DNA of 64,000 nucleotides from Ehretia macrophylla. Taxonomy: Eukaryota > Streptophyta > Magnoliopsida > Boraginales > Ehretiaceae. Position numbers and translations under genes: made by a program. Shown here piece after piece: positions 11,424 to 21,811 of the stretch. The stretch is taken from NCBI GenBank assembly GCA_037974665.1, contig CM075780.1:2824501-2888500 (forward strand), in the 5' to 3' direction. Position 1 is the first letter of the stretch; the number at the start of each line of letters is the position of its first letter. Below the pieces are notes generated by a model. It did no database searches, was not told the origin of the DNA, and was given only the letters and a program-made list of their open reading frames with translations.

Positions 11424-12706
11424 CCTTTTCAATTTTTTTTGCTCCGGTTAGGGTTGCCAAGATACTTTACCCACCACATTTCTATTATCGAATCCCACGG
11501 CACCTTGGGCAAGACAACTTCTCTTCACGTGGAGGCTGGGCCCGCAAACCGAGGGCGTAGGGCTTGTGACCAGGTCTCCGTCGCTCTGGTACCCATAACT
11601 TTTGATCCGTAAGGAGTTACGACGCGCACAGCATACCGTTGGAAAGCTCTCTGAGAGCTCTACGACAAGGGCAGTGAGCTAGCTCACGGTGCCCTTTTCG
11701 GAGCTCAAAATCGAACATTTTCATCAGTTTCGGGCCACTTTTCTTCTTTTGCTCTGTTTTTCCGTCACGGATCGTACGTCGTGAGCTGTTAAAAGGACAA
11801 CTACCTTACTCGCGGCACATTAGAGGACCCTACAATGCGTCGATATCACGTCTTGCGAGGATGCTGCGTTGTTGAAGCGGATGGGTTGTCGTTAAGCCCA
11901 TTGGGCCTTTTGAATGGGCCATATCTCTAGGCTGGGACTGTGAACCGTTAACACATAAAGGAATTGTGCCCTCAACATGACGGGTGCGATCATACCAGCA
12001 CTAATGCACCGGATTCCATCAGAACTCCGAAGTTAAGCGTGCTTGGGCGAGAGTAGTACTAGGATGGGTGACCCCCTGGGAAGTCCTCGTGTTGCACCCC
12101 CCTTTTCAATTTTTTTTGCTCCGGTTAGGGTTGCCAAGATACTTTACCCACCACATTTCTATTATCGAATCCCACGGCACCTTGGGCAAGACAACTTCTC
12201 TTCACGTGGAGGCTGGGCCCGCAAACCGAGGGCGTAGGGCTTGTGACCAGGTCTCCGTCGCTCTGGTACCCATAACTTTTGATCCGTAAGGAGTTACGAC
12301 GCGCACAGCATACCGTTGGAAAGCTCTCTGAGAGCTCTACGACAAGGGCAGTGAGCTAGCTCACGGTGCCCTTTTCGGAGCTCAAAATCGAACATTTTCA
12401 TCAGTTTCGGGCCACTTTTCTTCTTTTGCTCTGTTTTTCCGTCACGGATCGTACGTCGTGAGCTGTTAAAAGGACAACTACCTTACTCGCGGCACATTAG
12501 AGGACCCTACAATGCGTCGATATCACGTCTTGCGAGGATGCTGCGTTGTTGAAGCGGATGGGTTGTCGTTAAGCCCATTGGGCCTTTTGAATGGGCCATA
12601 TCTCTAGGCTGGGACTGTGAACCGTTAACACATAAAGGAATTGTGCCCTCAACATGACGGGTGCGATCATACCAGCACTAATGCACCGGATTCCATCAGA
12701 ACTCCG
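11353..12706 (+). repeat. Two adjacent identical 677-bp 5S units
   Basis: 11353-12029 and 12030-12706 look identical. Both carry private marks: TCTGGTACCC, GACAAGGGCAGTGAGC, CGTCACGGATC, AGGACAACTACC and the C34T gene variant. The start is approximate because the preceding gene A17 differs at nt 34, 40 and 44. Confidence 0.85.
11982..12100 (+). rRNA. 5S ribosomal RNA gene, copy A18
   Basis: Full-length. The only change seen is C34T, shared with copy A19. Confidence 0.95.
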
Positions 12707-12777
12707 AAGTTAAGCGTGCTTGGGCGAGAGTAGTACTAGGATGGGTGACCCCCTGGGAAGTCCTCGTGTTGCACCCC
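12659..12777 (+). rRNA. 5S ribosomal RNA gene, copy A19
   Basis: Identical to copy A18 including C34T. The two lie in adjacent identical units. Confidence 0.95.
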
Positions 12778-13335
12778 CCTTTTCAATTTTTTTTGCTCCG
12801 GTTATGGTTGCCAAGATACTTTACCCACCACATTTCTATTATCGAATCCCACGGCACCTTGGGCAAGACAACTTCTCTTCACCAGGAGGCTAGGCCCGCA
12901 AACCGAGGGCGTAGGGCTTGTGACCAGGTCTCCGTCGCTCAGGTGCCTATAACTTTTGATCCGTAAGGAGTTACGCGGCGCACAGCATACCGTTGGAAAG
13001 CACTCTGAGAGCTCTACGACGGGGGCAGGCAGCTAGCTCGCCGTGCCCTTTTCGGAGATCAAAATCAAACTTTTTCATCAGTTTCGGGCCACTTTTCTTC
13101 TTTTGCTCTGTTTTTCCATCCCGGATCGTACGTCGTGAGCTGTTAAAAGGACGACAACCATACTCGCGGCACATTAGAGGACCCTACAATGCGTCGATAT
13201 CACATCTTGCGAGGATGCTGCGTTGTTGAAGCGGATGGGTTGTCGTTAAGCCCATTGGGACTTTTGAATGGGCCATATCTCTAGGCTGGGACTGTGAACC
13301 GTTAACACATAAAGGAATTGTGCTCTCAACATGAC

Positions 13336-13454
13336 GGGTGCGATCATACCAGCACTAATGCACCGGATCCCATCAGAACTCCGAAGTTAAGCGTCCTTGG
13401 GCGAGAGTAGTACTAGGATGGATGACCCCGTGGGAAGTCCTCGTGTTGCACCCC
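13336..13454 (+). rRNA. 5S ribosomal RNA gene, copy A20
   Basis: Full-length. G60C in box A, and G87A with C95G in box C. It may be a weaker promoter than its neighbours. Confidence 0.92.
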
Positions 13455-14012
13455 CCTTTTCATTTTTTTTTGGTCCGGTTAGGGTTGCCAAGATACTTTA
13501 CCCACCATATTTCTATTATCGAATCCCACGGCACCTTGGGCAAGACAACTTCTCTTCACGTGGAGGCTGGGCCCGCAAACCGAGGCCGTAGGGCTTGTGA
13601 CCAGGTCTCTGTCGCTCCGGTGCCCATAACTTTTGATCCGTAAGGAGTTACGCGGCGCACAGCATACCGTTGGAAAGCTCTCCGAGAGCTCTACGATGGG
13701 GGCAGGTAGCTAGCTCTCCGTGCCCTTTTCGGAGCTCAAAATCGGACGTTTTCTTCAGTTTCGGGCCACTTTTCTTCTTTTGCCCTGTTTTTTCGTCCCG
13801 GATCGTACGTCGTGAGCTGTTAAAAGGACGTCAACCTTACTCACGGCACATTAGAGGACCCTACAATGCGTCGATATCACGTCTTGCGAGGATGCTGCGT
13901 TGTTGAAGCGGATGGGTTGTCGTTAAGCCCATTGGGCCTTTTGAATGGGCCATATCTCTAGGCTGGGACTGTGAACCGTTAACACATAAAGGAATTGTGC
14001 CCTCAACATGAC

Positions 14013-14131
14013 GGGTGCGATCATACCAGCACTAATGCACCGGATCCCATCGGAACTCCGAAGTTAAGCGTGCTTGGGCGAGAGTAGTACTAGGATGGGT
14101 GACCCCCTGGGAAGTCCTCGTGTTGCACCCC
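14013..14131 (+). rRNA. 5S ribosomal RNA gene, copy A21
   Basis: Full-length, with only A40G. Its spacer holds a 157-bp tandem duplication. Confidence 0.95.
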
Positions 14132-14201
14132 CCTTTTCAATTTTTTTTGCTCCGGTTAGGGTTGCCAAGATACTTTACCCACCACATTTCTATTATCGAA
14201 T

Positions 14202-14515
14202 CCCACGGCACCTTGGGCAAGACAACTTCTCTTCACCTGGAGGCTGGGCCCGCAAACCGAGGTCGTAGGGCTTGTGACCAGGTCTCCGTCGCTACGGTGC
14301 CCATAACTTTTGATCCGTAACGAGTTACGAGGCGCACAACATACCGTTGGAAAGCTCTCCCACGGCACCTTGGGCAAGACAACTTCTCTTCACCTGGAGG
14401 CTGGGCCCGCAAACCGAGGTCGTAGGGCTTGTGACCAGGTCTCCGTCGCTACGGTGCCCATAACTTTTGATCCGTAACGAGTTACGAGGCGCACAACATA
14501 CCGTTGGAAAGCTCT
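14202..14515 (+). repeat. 157-bp tandem duplication inside a 5S spacer
   Basis: 14202-14358 and 14359-14515 are direct repeats starting at CCCACGGCACC and ending in GAAAGCTCTC. Both copies carry the private variants CACCTGG, GAGGTCGTAGG, GTAACGAG and CACAACATACC, so the event is recent. It makes this unit 834 bp long. Confidence 0.93.
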
Positions 14516-14846
14516 CTGAGAGCTCTACGACGAGGGCAGCGAGCTAGCTCGCTGTGGCCTTTTTGGAGCTCAAAATAGAACGTTTTCATCAGTTTCGGGC
14601 CACTTTTCTTCTTTTGCTCTGTTTTTCCGTCCCGGATCGTACGTCGTGAGCTGTTAAAAGGACGAGAACCTTACTCGCGGCACATTAGAGGACCCTACAA
14701 TGCGTCGATATCACGTCTTGCGAGGATGCTGCGTTGTTGAAGCGGATGGGTTGTCGTTAAGCCCATTGGGCCTTTTGAATAGGCCATATCTCTAGGCTTG
14801 GACTGTGAACCGCTAACACATAAAGGAATTGTGCCCTCAACATGAC

Positions 14847-14965
14847 GGGTGCGATCATACCAGCACTAATGCACCGGATCCCATAAGAACTCCGAAGTTA
14901 AGCGTGCTTGGGCGAGAGTAGTACTAGGATGGGTGACCCCCTGGGAAGTCCTCGTGTTGCACCCC
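14847..14965 (+). rRNA. 5S ribosomal RNA gene, copy A22
   Basis: Full-length, with only C39A (as in copy A7). This is the last intact subtype A gene before the TRIM; it is 834 bp from copy A21. Confidence 0.95.
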
Positions 14966-15467
14966 CCTTTTCAATTTTTTTTGCTCCGGTTAGGGTTGCC
15001 AAGATACTTTACCCACCATATTTCTATTATCGAATCCCACGGCACCTTGGGCAAGACAACTTCTCTTCACCTGGAGGCTGGGCCCGCAAACCGAGGGCGT
15101 AGCGCTTGTGACCTGGTCTCCGTTGCTCCGGTGCCTATAACTTTTGATCCGTAAGGAGTTACGCGGCGCACAGCATACCGTTGGAAAGCTCTCTGAGAGC
15201 TCTACAACGGGGGCAGGTAGCTAGCTCGCCGTGCCCTTTTCGGAGATCAAAATCAAACGTTTTCATCAGTTTCGGGCCACTTTTCTTCTTTTGCTCTGTT
15301 TTTCCGTCCCGGATCGTACGTCGTGAGCTTTTAAAAGGACGACAACCTTACTCGCGGCACATTAGAGGACCCTACAATGCGTCGATATCACGTCTTGCGA
15401 GGATGCTGCGTTGTTGAAGCGGATGGGTTGTCGTTAAGCCCATTGGGCCTTTTGAATGGGCCATATC

Positions 15468-15819
15468 TGTAACGACCCGCCACGGTTTATCACGGGCACG
15501 AGTACGTCACTACCACAATATTGTCCGCTTTGAGCAAGCCCCGAAGGGAATCAATACTCTCACGGTTTTGTTTCTCACGTGGTCTCCCACGTGAAAAGGC
15601 CTTGTCAAGGGTAAGTCCCGAAGGCACCAATACCCAAGCCAATATTGTCCGCTTTGTGTATCAGCCACAAGCCTCTCACTCACGGTTTTGTCCCCACGCA
15701 GTGCCACGGTTTATAATGGGCACACCACGTGAAGGGCCTTGTGGCTAATACAAGGAGTCGCCCCCTTATATTCAGCTGTATCACTTCCTAATTTTTCGAT
15801 GTGGGATTGTGTTACCACA
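15468..15819 (-). repeat. TRIM 3' LTR (left copy)
   Basis: 352 bp, TGTAACGACC...TTACCACA on the + strand. It contains internal half-repeats (CCACGGTTTAT, AATATTGTCCGCTTTG and CACGGTTTTGT each occur twice) and an inverted CACGTGG/CCACGTG pair. Confidence 0.9.
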
Positions 15820-15832
15820 CTCCACCCCCCTT
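15820..15832 (-). other. TRIM polypurine tract
   Basis: AAGGGGGGTGGAG on the minus strand abuts the left LTR, the expected site for plus-strand DNA priming. Confidence 0.8.
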
Positions 15833-15884
15833 AAGAGGCACGCGCCCTCGCGGGCTAACGTCACAACCCCGGGTCACCCCGATA

Positions 15885-15897
15885 GGCTCTGATACCA
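15885..15897 (-). other. TRIM primer-binding site (tRNA-iMet)
   Basis: TGGTATCAGAGCC on the minus strand lies two bases inside the right LTR and is complementary to the initiator tRNA-Met 3' end. Confidence 0.85.
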
Positions 15898-15899
15898 TT

Positions 15900-16251
15900 T
15901 GTAACGACCCGCCACGGTTTATCATGGGCACGAGTACGTCACTACCACAATATTGTCCGCTTTGAGCAAGCCCCGAAGGGAACCAATACTCTCACGGTTT
16001 TGTTTCTCACGTGGTCTCCCACGTGAAAAGGCCTTGTCAAGGGTAAGTCCCGAAGGCACCAATACCCAAGCCAATATTGTCCGCTTTGTGTATCAGCCAC
16101 AAGCCTCTCACTCACGGTTTTGTCCCCACGCAGCGCCACTGTTTATAACGGGCACACCACGTGAAGGGCCTTGTGGCTAATACAAGGAGTCGCCCCCTTA
16201 TATTCAGCTGTATCACTTCCTAATTTTTCGATGTGGGATTGTGTTACCACA
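15900..16251 (-). repeat. TRIM 5' LTR (right copy)
   Basis: 352 bp, same length as the left copy with five substitutions seen. It abuts a 5S gene that lacks its first ten bases. Confidence 0.9.
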
Positions 16252-16360
16252 ATACCAGCACTAATGCACCGGATCCCATCAGAACTCCGAAGTTAAGCGT
16301 ACTTGGGTGAGAGTAGTACTAGGATGGGTAACCCCCTGGGATGTTCTCGTGTTGTACCCC
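16252..16360 (+). pseudogene. 5S rRNA gene copy B1, 5' truncated by the TRIM
   Basis: Starts at gene nt 11 (ATACCAGCAC) directly against the TRIM. It lacks the start site and the 5' strand of the closing stem. It also carries G60A, C67T, G89A, A101T, C104T and C114T. The TATA-like element is gone, so it is almost certainly not a functional gene. Confidence 0.93.
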
Positions 16361-16917
16361 CTTTTCAATTTTTTTTGCGCTGGTTAGGGTTGCCAAGACA
16401 CTTTATCCACCAAATCTCTATTACTGAATCCCACGAAACATTGGGCAAGACAACTTTGCTTCACGTAGAGGCTGGGCCTGCAAACCGATGGCGTAGGGTT
16501 TGTGACCAGGTCTTCGTCGCTCCGGTGCCCATAACTTTTGATCCGTAAGGAGTTACGCGGTGCACAGCATACCATTGCAAAGCTCTCTAAGAGCTCTACG
16601 ACGGGGGCAGCCAGCTTGCTCGCTTTGCCCATTTTTGGATCCCAAAATCGAACGTTTTCATCAGTTTCAGGCCACTTTTCTTCTTTTGCTCTATTTTTTC
16701 ATCCCGGATCATACGTTGTGAACTGTTAAAAGGACGACAACCTGAGTCGCGGGACATCAGAGGGCCCTACAACGTGTCGATATAACGTCTTGCTAGGATG
16801 CTGCATTGTTGAAGCGGATGGGTTGTCGTTAAGCCCATTGGGCCTTTTGAATGGGCCATCTCTCTAGGCAGAGATGTAAACCGTTAACACATATAGGAAT
16901 TGTGCCCTCAACATGAC

Positions 16918-17036
16918 GGGTGCAATCATACCAGCTCTAATGCACCGGATCCCATCAGAACTCCGAAGTTAAGCGTGCTTAGGCGAGAATAGTGCTAGGA
17001 TAGGTGACCCCCTGGGAAGTCCTCGTGTTGCACCCC
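16918..17036 (+). pseudogene. 5S rRNA gene copy B2, degenerate
   Basis: Full length but with G7A, A19T and four changes in the internal promoter (G64A, G72A, A77G, G85A). Upstream form is CATATAGG. Probably inactive, by inference from the box changes. Confidence 0.85.
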
Positions 17037-17594
17037 CTTTTCAATTTTTTTTTCCCTGGTTAGGGTTGCCAAGATACTTTATCCACCAAATCTCTATTAC
17101 TGAATCCCACGGAACATTGGGCAAGACAACTTTGCTTCACGTAGAGGCTGGGCCAGCAAACCGAGGGCGTAGGGTTTGTGACCAGGCCTCCGTCGCTCCG
17201 GTGCCCATAATTTTTGATCCGTATAGAGTTACGCGGCGCACAGAATACCGTTGCAAAGCTCCCTCAGAGTTGTACGACGGGGGCAGCCAGCTTGCTCGCT
17301 GTGCCCGTTTTTGGAGCCTAAAATTGCACGTTTTCATCAGTTTCAGACTACTTTTCTTCTTTTGCTCTGTTTTTCCGTCCCGGATCATACGTTGTGAATT
17401 GTTAAAAGGTCGGCAACCTGACTCGCGGGACATCAGAGGGCCCTACAACGTGTCGATATAACGTCTTGCGAGCATGCTGCGTTGTTGAAGCGGATGGGTT
17501 GTCGTTAAGCCCATTGGGCCTTTTGAATGGGCCATTTCTCTAGGCTGGGACAGTGAACAGTTAACACAAAAAGGAATTGTGCCCTCAACAAGAA

Positions 17595-17713
17595 GGGTTC
17601 GATCATACCAGCACTAATGCACCGGATCCTATCAGAACCCCGAAGTTAAGCGTGCTTGGGCGAGAGTACTACTAGGATGGGTGACCCCCTGGGACGTCCT
17701 CGTGTTGCACCCC
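17595..17713 (+). rRNA. 5S rRNA gene copy B3, diverged
   Basis: G5T, C36T, T45C, G75C and A101C. Box A is intact. The upstream element is eroded to CAAAAAGG, so activity is doubtful. Confidence 0.82.
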
Positions 17714-18057
17714 CTTTTCAATTTTTTTTGCCCTGGTTAGGGTTGCCAAGATACTTTATCCACCAAATCTCTATTATTGAATCCCACGGAACATTGGGCA
17801 AGACAACTTCGCTTCACGTAGAGGCTGGGCCCGCAAACCAAGGGCGTAGGGTTTGTGACTAGTTCTCCGTCGCTCCGGTGCCCATAACTTTTGATCCGTA
17901 AGGAGTTACGCGGTGCACAGCATACCGTTGCAAAGCTCTCTGAGAGCTCTACGACAGGGCAGCCATCTTGCTTGTTGTGCCCATTTTTGGAGCCCAAAAT
18001 CGAACGTTTTCATCAGTTTCAGGCCACTTTTCTACTTTTGCTCTGTTTTTTCGTCCC

Positions 18058-18077
18058 AAAATCGAATGTTTTCATCA
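18058..18077 (+). other. Filler copied from 5S spacer at the broken left end of element 1
   Basis: Twenty bases (AAAATCGAATG...) repeat the spacer at 17998-18017 with one C-to-T change. They replace the first 23 bp of the 5' LTR. This resembles templated insertion at a repaired break. Confidence 0.75.
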
Positions 18078-21000
18078 GTGTCCTACCTCGATTTGTGCGC
18101 CTTTGACATAAAATTAAATGTCCGACCTTGGATTACGTGTCCTGTGTTGGTTTTCGTGCATACCTCATCATACGTGCCTTGACCTAGAATAGTGTGCCCT
18201 AATCCCTGACTCACTTGCGGTACCTAGAAATACGTGCCCTGACCTCGTTGTACGTGCGTTACCTCGTTTCGTGTGCCCTAACCTTGAACTGCGTACCTTA
18301 ACCTAGATATAGAGTCATGCCTTGATTTACGTGCATTTGCATTAGAATCTGTGCATTTATCTTGAAGTACGTGCATTAGTCTTGAAGTTCGTGTCTTACC
18401 TCGTAGTTCGTGTCTACCTCGTAATTCGTGCCCTAGATCTAGGAATCCGTGCCACCACGTTGATCAAGAAAGAATCCTACACAAAGCACTAAACACTAAA
18501 ATAATCCTACACAATCCACTAACCAATATTATATTCCTAATTCAAATTCTCTACAAACTCCACTAACAATAAAATAATACTAAACTATTCCTACATTTCC
18601 CACTAACAATTATTATATTCATAATTCAACTCATCAACAAACATTCATATATTTTATTCTATCTAGATTCCCTAATTCCCCAACATTCCTATAACAATTC
18701 TAATGACACAAATGCATAAAGAATTATTCCTAGACAAACTATGACAAACACTTAGCACAATGCATAAAAAAATGCTCAAAACCACCTAAATCCTCTACCT
18801 TGCTCAACCAAACCACCTTTTCCCATGCTAAATATTTTAAAATCACACATTGAAGACACAAAAATCAGAATTTAATGGCCCAAGGCCGACCAAGTGCTTG
18901 AATAATGCAAAAGCCTTCATTTTTTTGTCATTTCTTCTTTCCTCTCACATTTTCTCTCTCTCCCTCTCATTCTCTCTCTCCATTTCGGTTTTGGCTGAGT
19001 TCTCTCCACCTCTTAGCTCATCTTCATCATCCTAAGGTGCATCAAGTCAAACCACAATCAAAGAAACTCACCCAAGCAAGCTAGGATGCAAGAAACACAC
19101 ATGCAAGCATTTTGAGTCACCATTTTCGGCCTAGGTAAGTTTTCTTGGCTTCCATTTCTTTTCTTCTTGTTCTAACCTCATGCATGTGCTAAGAGATTGA
19201 TCACTAGGCTAGGAAAAATAGAGAAACCAAGTTGGAATCTCGGCTAAGCAAGAAGAAGAAGAGATTTGAAGCTTCAACAAGTTTTTGTGCATCTTTGTGG
19301 TTGATTGCTAAGGTGAGGGTTAAAACCTTTTCAAAACTCTTCAAAAAATTCACATGCATGCTCATAAATGTGTGTATTTGCTTCTGTACATGAGCTACAT
19401 GGTCGTTCATAAGCTTAAACAACCATGCATGGCAAGATCTTGGCTTGAAAATGATGCTAGGTGAAGTCGAAATTGTTGACAGCTCTCTGACCAGTCTGTT
19501 CGAGGTAAGTTTAGCTAGGCAAATGATACTGAAAATGCATGAACATTTGTAGGTGACTAGTTTGGAAAGTTTTGAACAATTTTCCCAGAAATAGGCCGAA
19601 GCAAATTTTGACTCTAAGGTCCTCAAAATGGAAAATCTTTAAAATGTGACCATATCTGGAAATCTGGAAAAATGAAGCAGGTTTTGGCAGATGCACTGAC
19701 TCTGTGTAACGAACCATATTTGACTGAGTAAATGATGTCCAAAATGCATGAAATTTGGTTTGCTTCTAGATTTGTCAGTTCTGGACAATTTTGTCAGAAA
19801 TGGACCAAGGCTAAAACTGAACCTAAGGGCCTCAAAAACGTCAATTTCTGAAAAGTGTGCAAATCTGGACAGTTTTGTGCTATTCCACTGTTTCGGCTAT
19901 ATCTAATGATCCCGAACTCCAATTGATGCAAGGTTTATTTCTGATTTTAGTTAACTTCTTAAGATTTAATTTGACATCTTATTCACTGAATTTGGAGATT
20001 GTTTGATTATCCTACTGATTGTGAGAAAACAGCCTATTGCAGTAAGGGTTTCACTTAGTATTATGCTTAGAAAAAAAATTGTTGTGGCTTCTCTTGTTGA
20101 ATTAAATGCTTGGGATTGTAGCTTCGGGATGTTGTGTGGACTGTTTTGAATGTTTGAAGATGTTGAATTAAATGATGCATGGTTTGAGATTGACTTTGAG
20201 TTGGGTTGAGGCTCAAATTGCATGAATATACACGAAATGGAAACCCTAATGACTAGGTAGTTTTGATAAGTGTTGATCATTTGGATGTTGTGTGGAAATT
20301 ATATGCTTAGTGGGCTGCCCGTAAATGTCTTATAACTTCAAATGTGATTTTGACCATTGCATGTTGTCAAATAAGCTTTTCTTGCAACCGAACCCACGTA
20401 GATGTTGTTGCATGTTGAATAATCGTATCACTTAATTACGTGGACTTCGAAATGAGCTATATGGCTTGACTTGCATGTGTTACATGGCTGCCCGTTTAAT
20501 GTTCATATGACTCTATATGTCTTTCAAGTGAAATTACTTGTCTTATCGTGCCTTGTTTGATTACTTGACAACGTGCGATCTTATAACTGCTTGGAGGCGA
20601 CCTACTTTATTGTCCTCCTAATGTGATATGTTAAATGTTATAAATGTGCATTGCATACGAGGTTGGAACCTTTCATTGTGGCATGGTAGCGTTTTACAAA
20701 CGCCGGGCGGCATAGGGCTTGCCGGTGCTCCCGTGACTACCATGGTCCAATTCCCTCTCTCGCTTGGCATTCCACCCTCGGAGAGTTGGGTTGTAGGTTT
20801 CGGGGTACATCCGGAGTACACACAATTGGGAGCGATAAGTGGATTATTGAAGTCGGCCGCAACAATTGTATCGAAATTGAAATTGAGAGCAACTGCTCAC
20901 CGTATCCTTGAAATGATTGGTAAATGTATCTGTTACTCGATTTGTTTCATATATTTGCGTACCTTATTATTTGTAATACGTGACATGTTTTCAAAAAGAT

Positions 21001-21786
21001 TTTTCATAAATTGAACCAGAAAATGAGTTTCAAAACGTATTTCTCGTTCCCCCTCGCTGAGTTCATAAGGACTTACCCTCTTTTTTATCACAGGTGAAGA
21101 AGAACAGGTACAGGTACCCGAGGACAACGTGCGTATCGATGATTCCTTGGAGTGATTGCCTGTCCCTACGTGCTTTTGTGCTTTGCCTGAAAGTGGTTGC
21201 TATATGGATGTTGTGTTTGATTGCAAACTATTCATTTTATTGATGTAAATGTCCCCGTTGTAATTTGGGTCTAATTCTGGGATTGTACTACCTATAGCCG
21301 GACGAACTTTTATTTGGTGGTTTGCTTTCGTTTTCTTAATTGGTAGTTATCGTAGGCATTCAAACCACTAGATGAACAATCAACTAAGTTAATTCTATCT
21401 AATTTCACTTAGGTGCTCACTTGCAAACTAAAGGATAATAGGTACTTGCATGATAGGAAATTGACAAATAAACGGGACATAGTTATCATGTTAGGCTTAT
21501 TAACCAAACAAGACCTTCAAGATAAACTAGTAGGCAAATCGGTTGGTGACAAATAGGAGTCCTTAATGGAATTGGGTTAATGATTGGAATAATTGAGGCG
21601 TTTAGAGAATTAGGTTAAACCAAAGAGCCCAATTACAGCCATTATGCTGCCGGTTTTCCAGAAAATTTTGGAGTTTAGGCCAAAACGTTAAGTGTTAAAT
21701 CTTCATAAACAGTTAAGTATGTAATATTACCTGAATGTTTAGTTTACACCCTAGTCTAACCTTATAGGCCGGGTTGGGGCGTGACA
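18078..21786 (+). repeat. Element 1, 5' LTR (truncated by 23 bp)
   Basis: Aligns from its first base to 24722 in the 3' LTR and ends GGGTTGGGGCGTGACA. From sampled stretches the two LTRs differ at roughly 1-2% of sites. It holds a CGTG-rich repeat at the start, CT-rich tracts near 18950-18985, a donor-like AG|GTGAGG at 19311, the hairpin module at 20701-20843 and an acceptor-like CAG at 21091. It contains only short open frames. Confidence 0.92.
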
Positions 21787-21799
21787 CCTTATATTAGAA

Positions 21800-21811
21800 T
21801 GGTATCAGAGC
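21800..21811 (+). other. Element 1 primer-binding site (tRNA-iMet)
   Basis: TGGTATCAGAGC lies 13 bp after the 5' LTR and is complementary to initiator tRNA-Met. The same spacing class is seen in element 2. Confidence 0.85.

Larger units (their letters stand above)
1..15467 (+). repeat. 5S rDNA tandem array, subtype A (unit about 677 bp, 22 genes)
   Basis: Head-to-tail units of 676-678 bp, one of 834 bp. Each holds a 119-nt 5S rRNA gene and a spacer of about 558 bp. The window opens inside a spacer. Subtype A spacers are marked by TTCACGTGGAGG or its CACCTGG variant, GGCACATTAGAGGACCCTACAATGC and GGGCCATATCTCTAGG, and have CCGTTAAC with CATAAAGG upstream of the gene. Apart from the 5S genes and their control sites I see no coding potential. 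The short frames that recur every 677 bp are read through the 5S gene and spacer and are not genes. Confidence 0.97.
15468..16251 (-). mobile_element. TRIM (terminal-repeat retrotransposon in miniature), 784 bp
   Basis: Two 352-bp TG...CA direct repeats flank only 80 bp. Read on the minus strand, the right-hand repeat is followed by TGGTATCAGAGCC, complementary to the 3' end of initiator tRNA-Met. The left-hand repeat is preceded by the purine tract AAGGGGGGTGGAG. The internal region has no room for protein. This fits a TRIM moved by another element's enzymes. The repeats differ at five sites that I can see (about 1.4%). I find no 5S-like boxes in the repeat, so it does not look like Cassandra. 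There is no target duplication; 66 bp of array is missing at the site. Confidence 0.9.
16252..18057 (+). repeat. 5S rDNA array, subtype B, first block
   Basis: Three units of a diverged 5S subtype. Its spacer marks are TTCACGTAGAGG, GGGACATCAGAGGGCCCTACAACG and GGGCCATCTCTCTAGG. The first gene is truncated by the TRIM, and the third spacer is cut at 18057 by the rearranged left end of element 1. Confidence 0.95.

Noticed and set aside
536-15417. Families of 60-103-residue open frames repeated every 677 bp on both strands
   Set aside because: They run through the 5S gene, its terminator and spacer, differ by frameshifts between units, and have no domain. They are by-products of a tandem repeat.
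1-15467. CRISPR-like or satellite array
   Set aside because: The 677-bp period contains a clear 5S gene with box A, box C and Pol III terminator in every unit. This is 5S rDNA.
15510-16180. 65- and 75-residue frames in the TRIM LTRs
   Set aside because: They duplicate with the LTR, overlap on opposite strands and show no domain.
15468-16251. Cassandra-type TRIM carrying a 5S promoter
   Set aside because: Its position in 5S rDNA invited the idea, but neither LTR strand shows 5S box A, intermediate element or box C. It is an ordinary TRIM as far as I can see.
20628-21014. 128-residue frame in the LTR, also at 27274 and 36402 (146 residues)
   Set aside because: It covers the conserved hairpin module, but indels between LTR families break the frame and there is no known domain. 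The shared residues follow from nucleotide conservation. Treated as noncoding.
21800-21811. tRNA-Met gene fragment
   Set aside because: The TGGTATCAGAGC matches here and at 37546 and 48155 are primer-binding sites next to LTRs. No tRNA cloverleaf is present.
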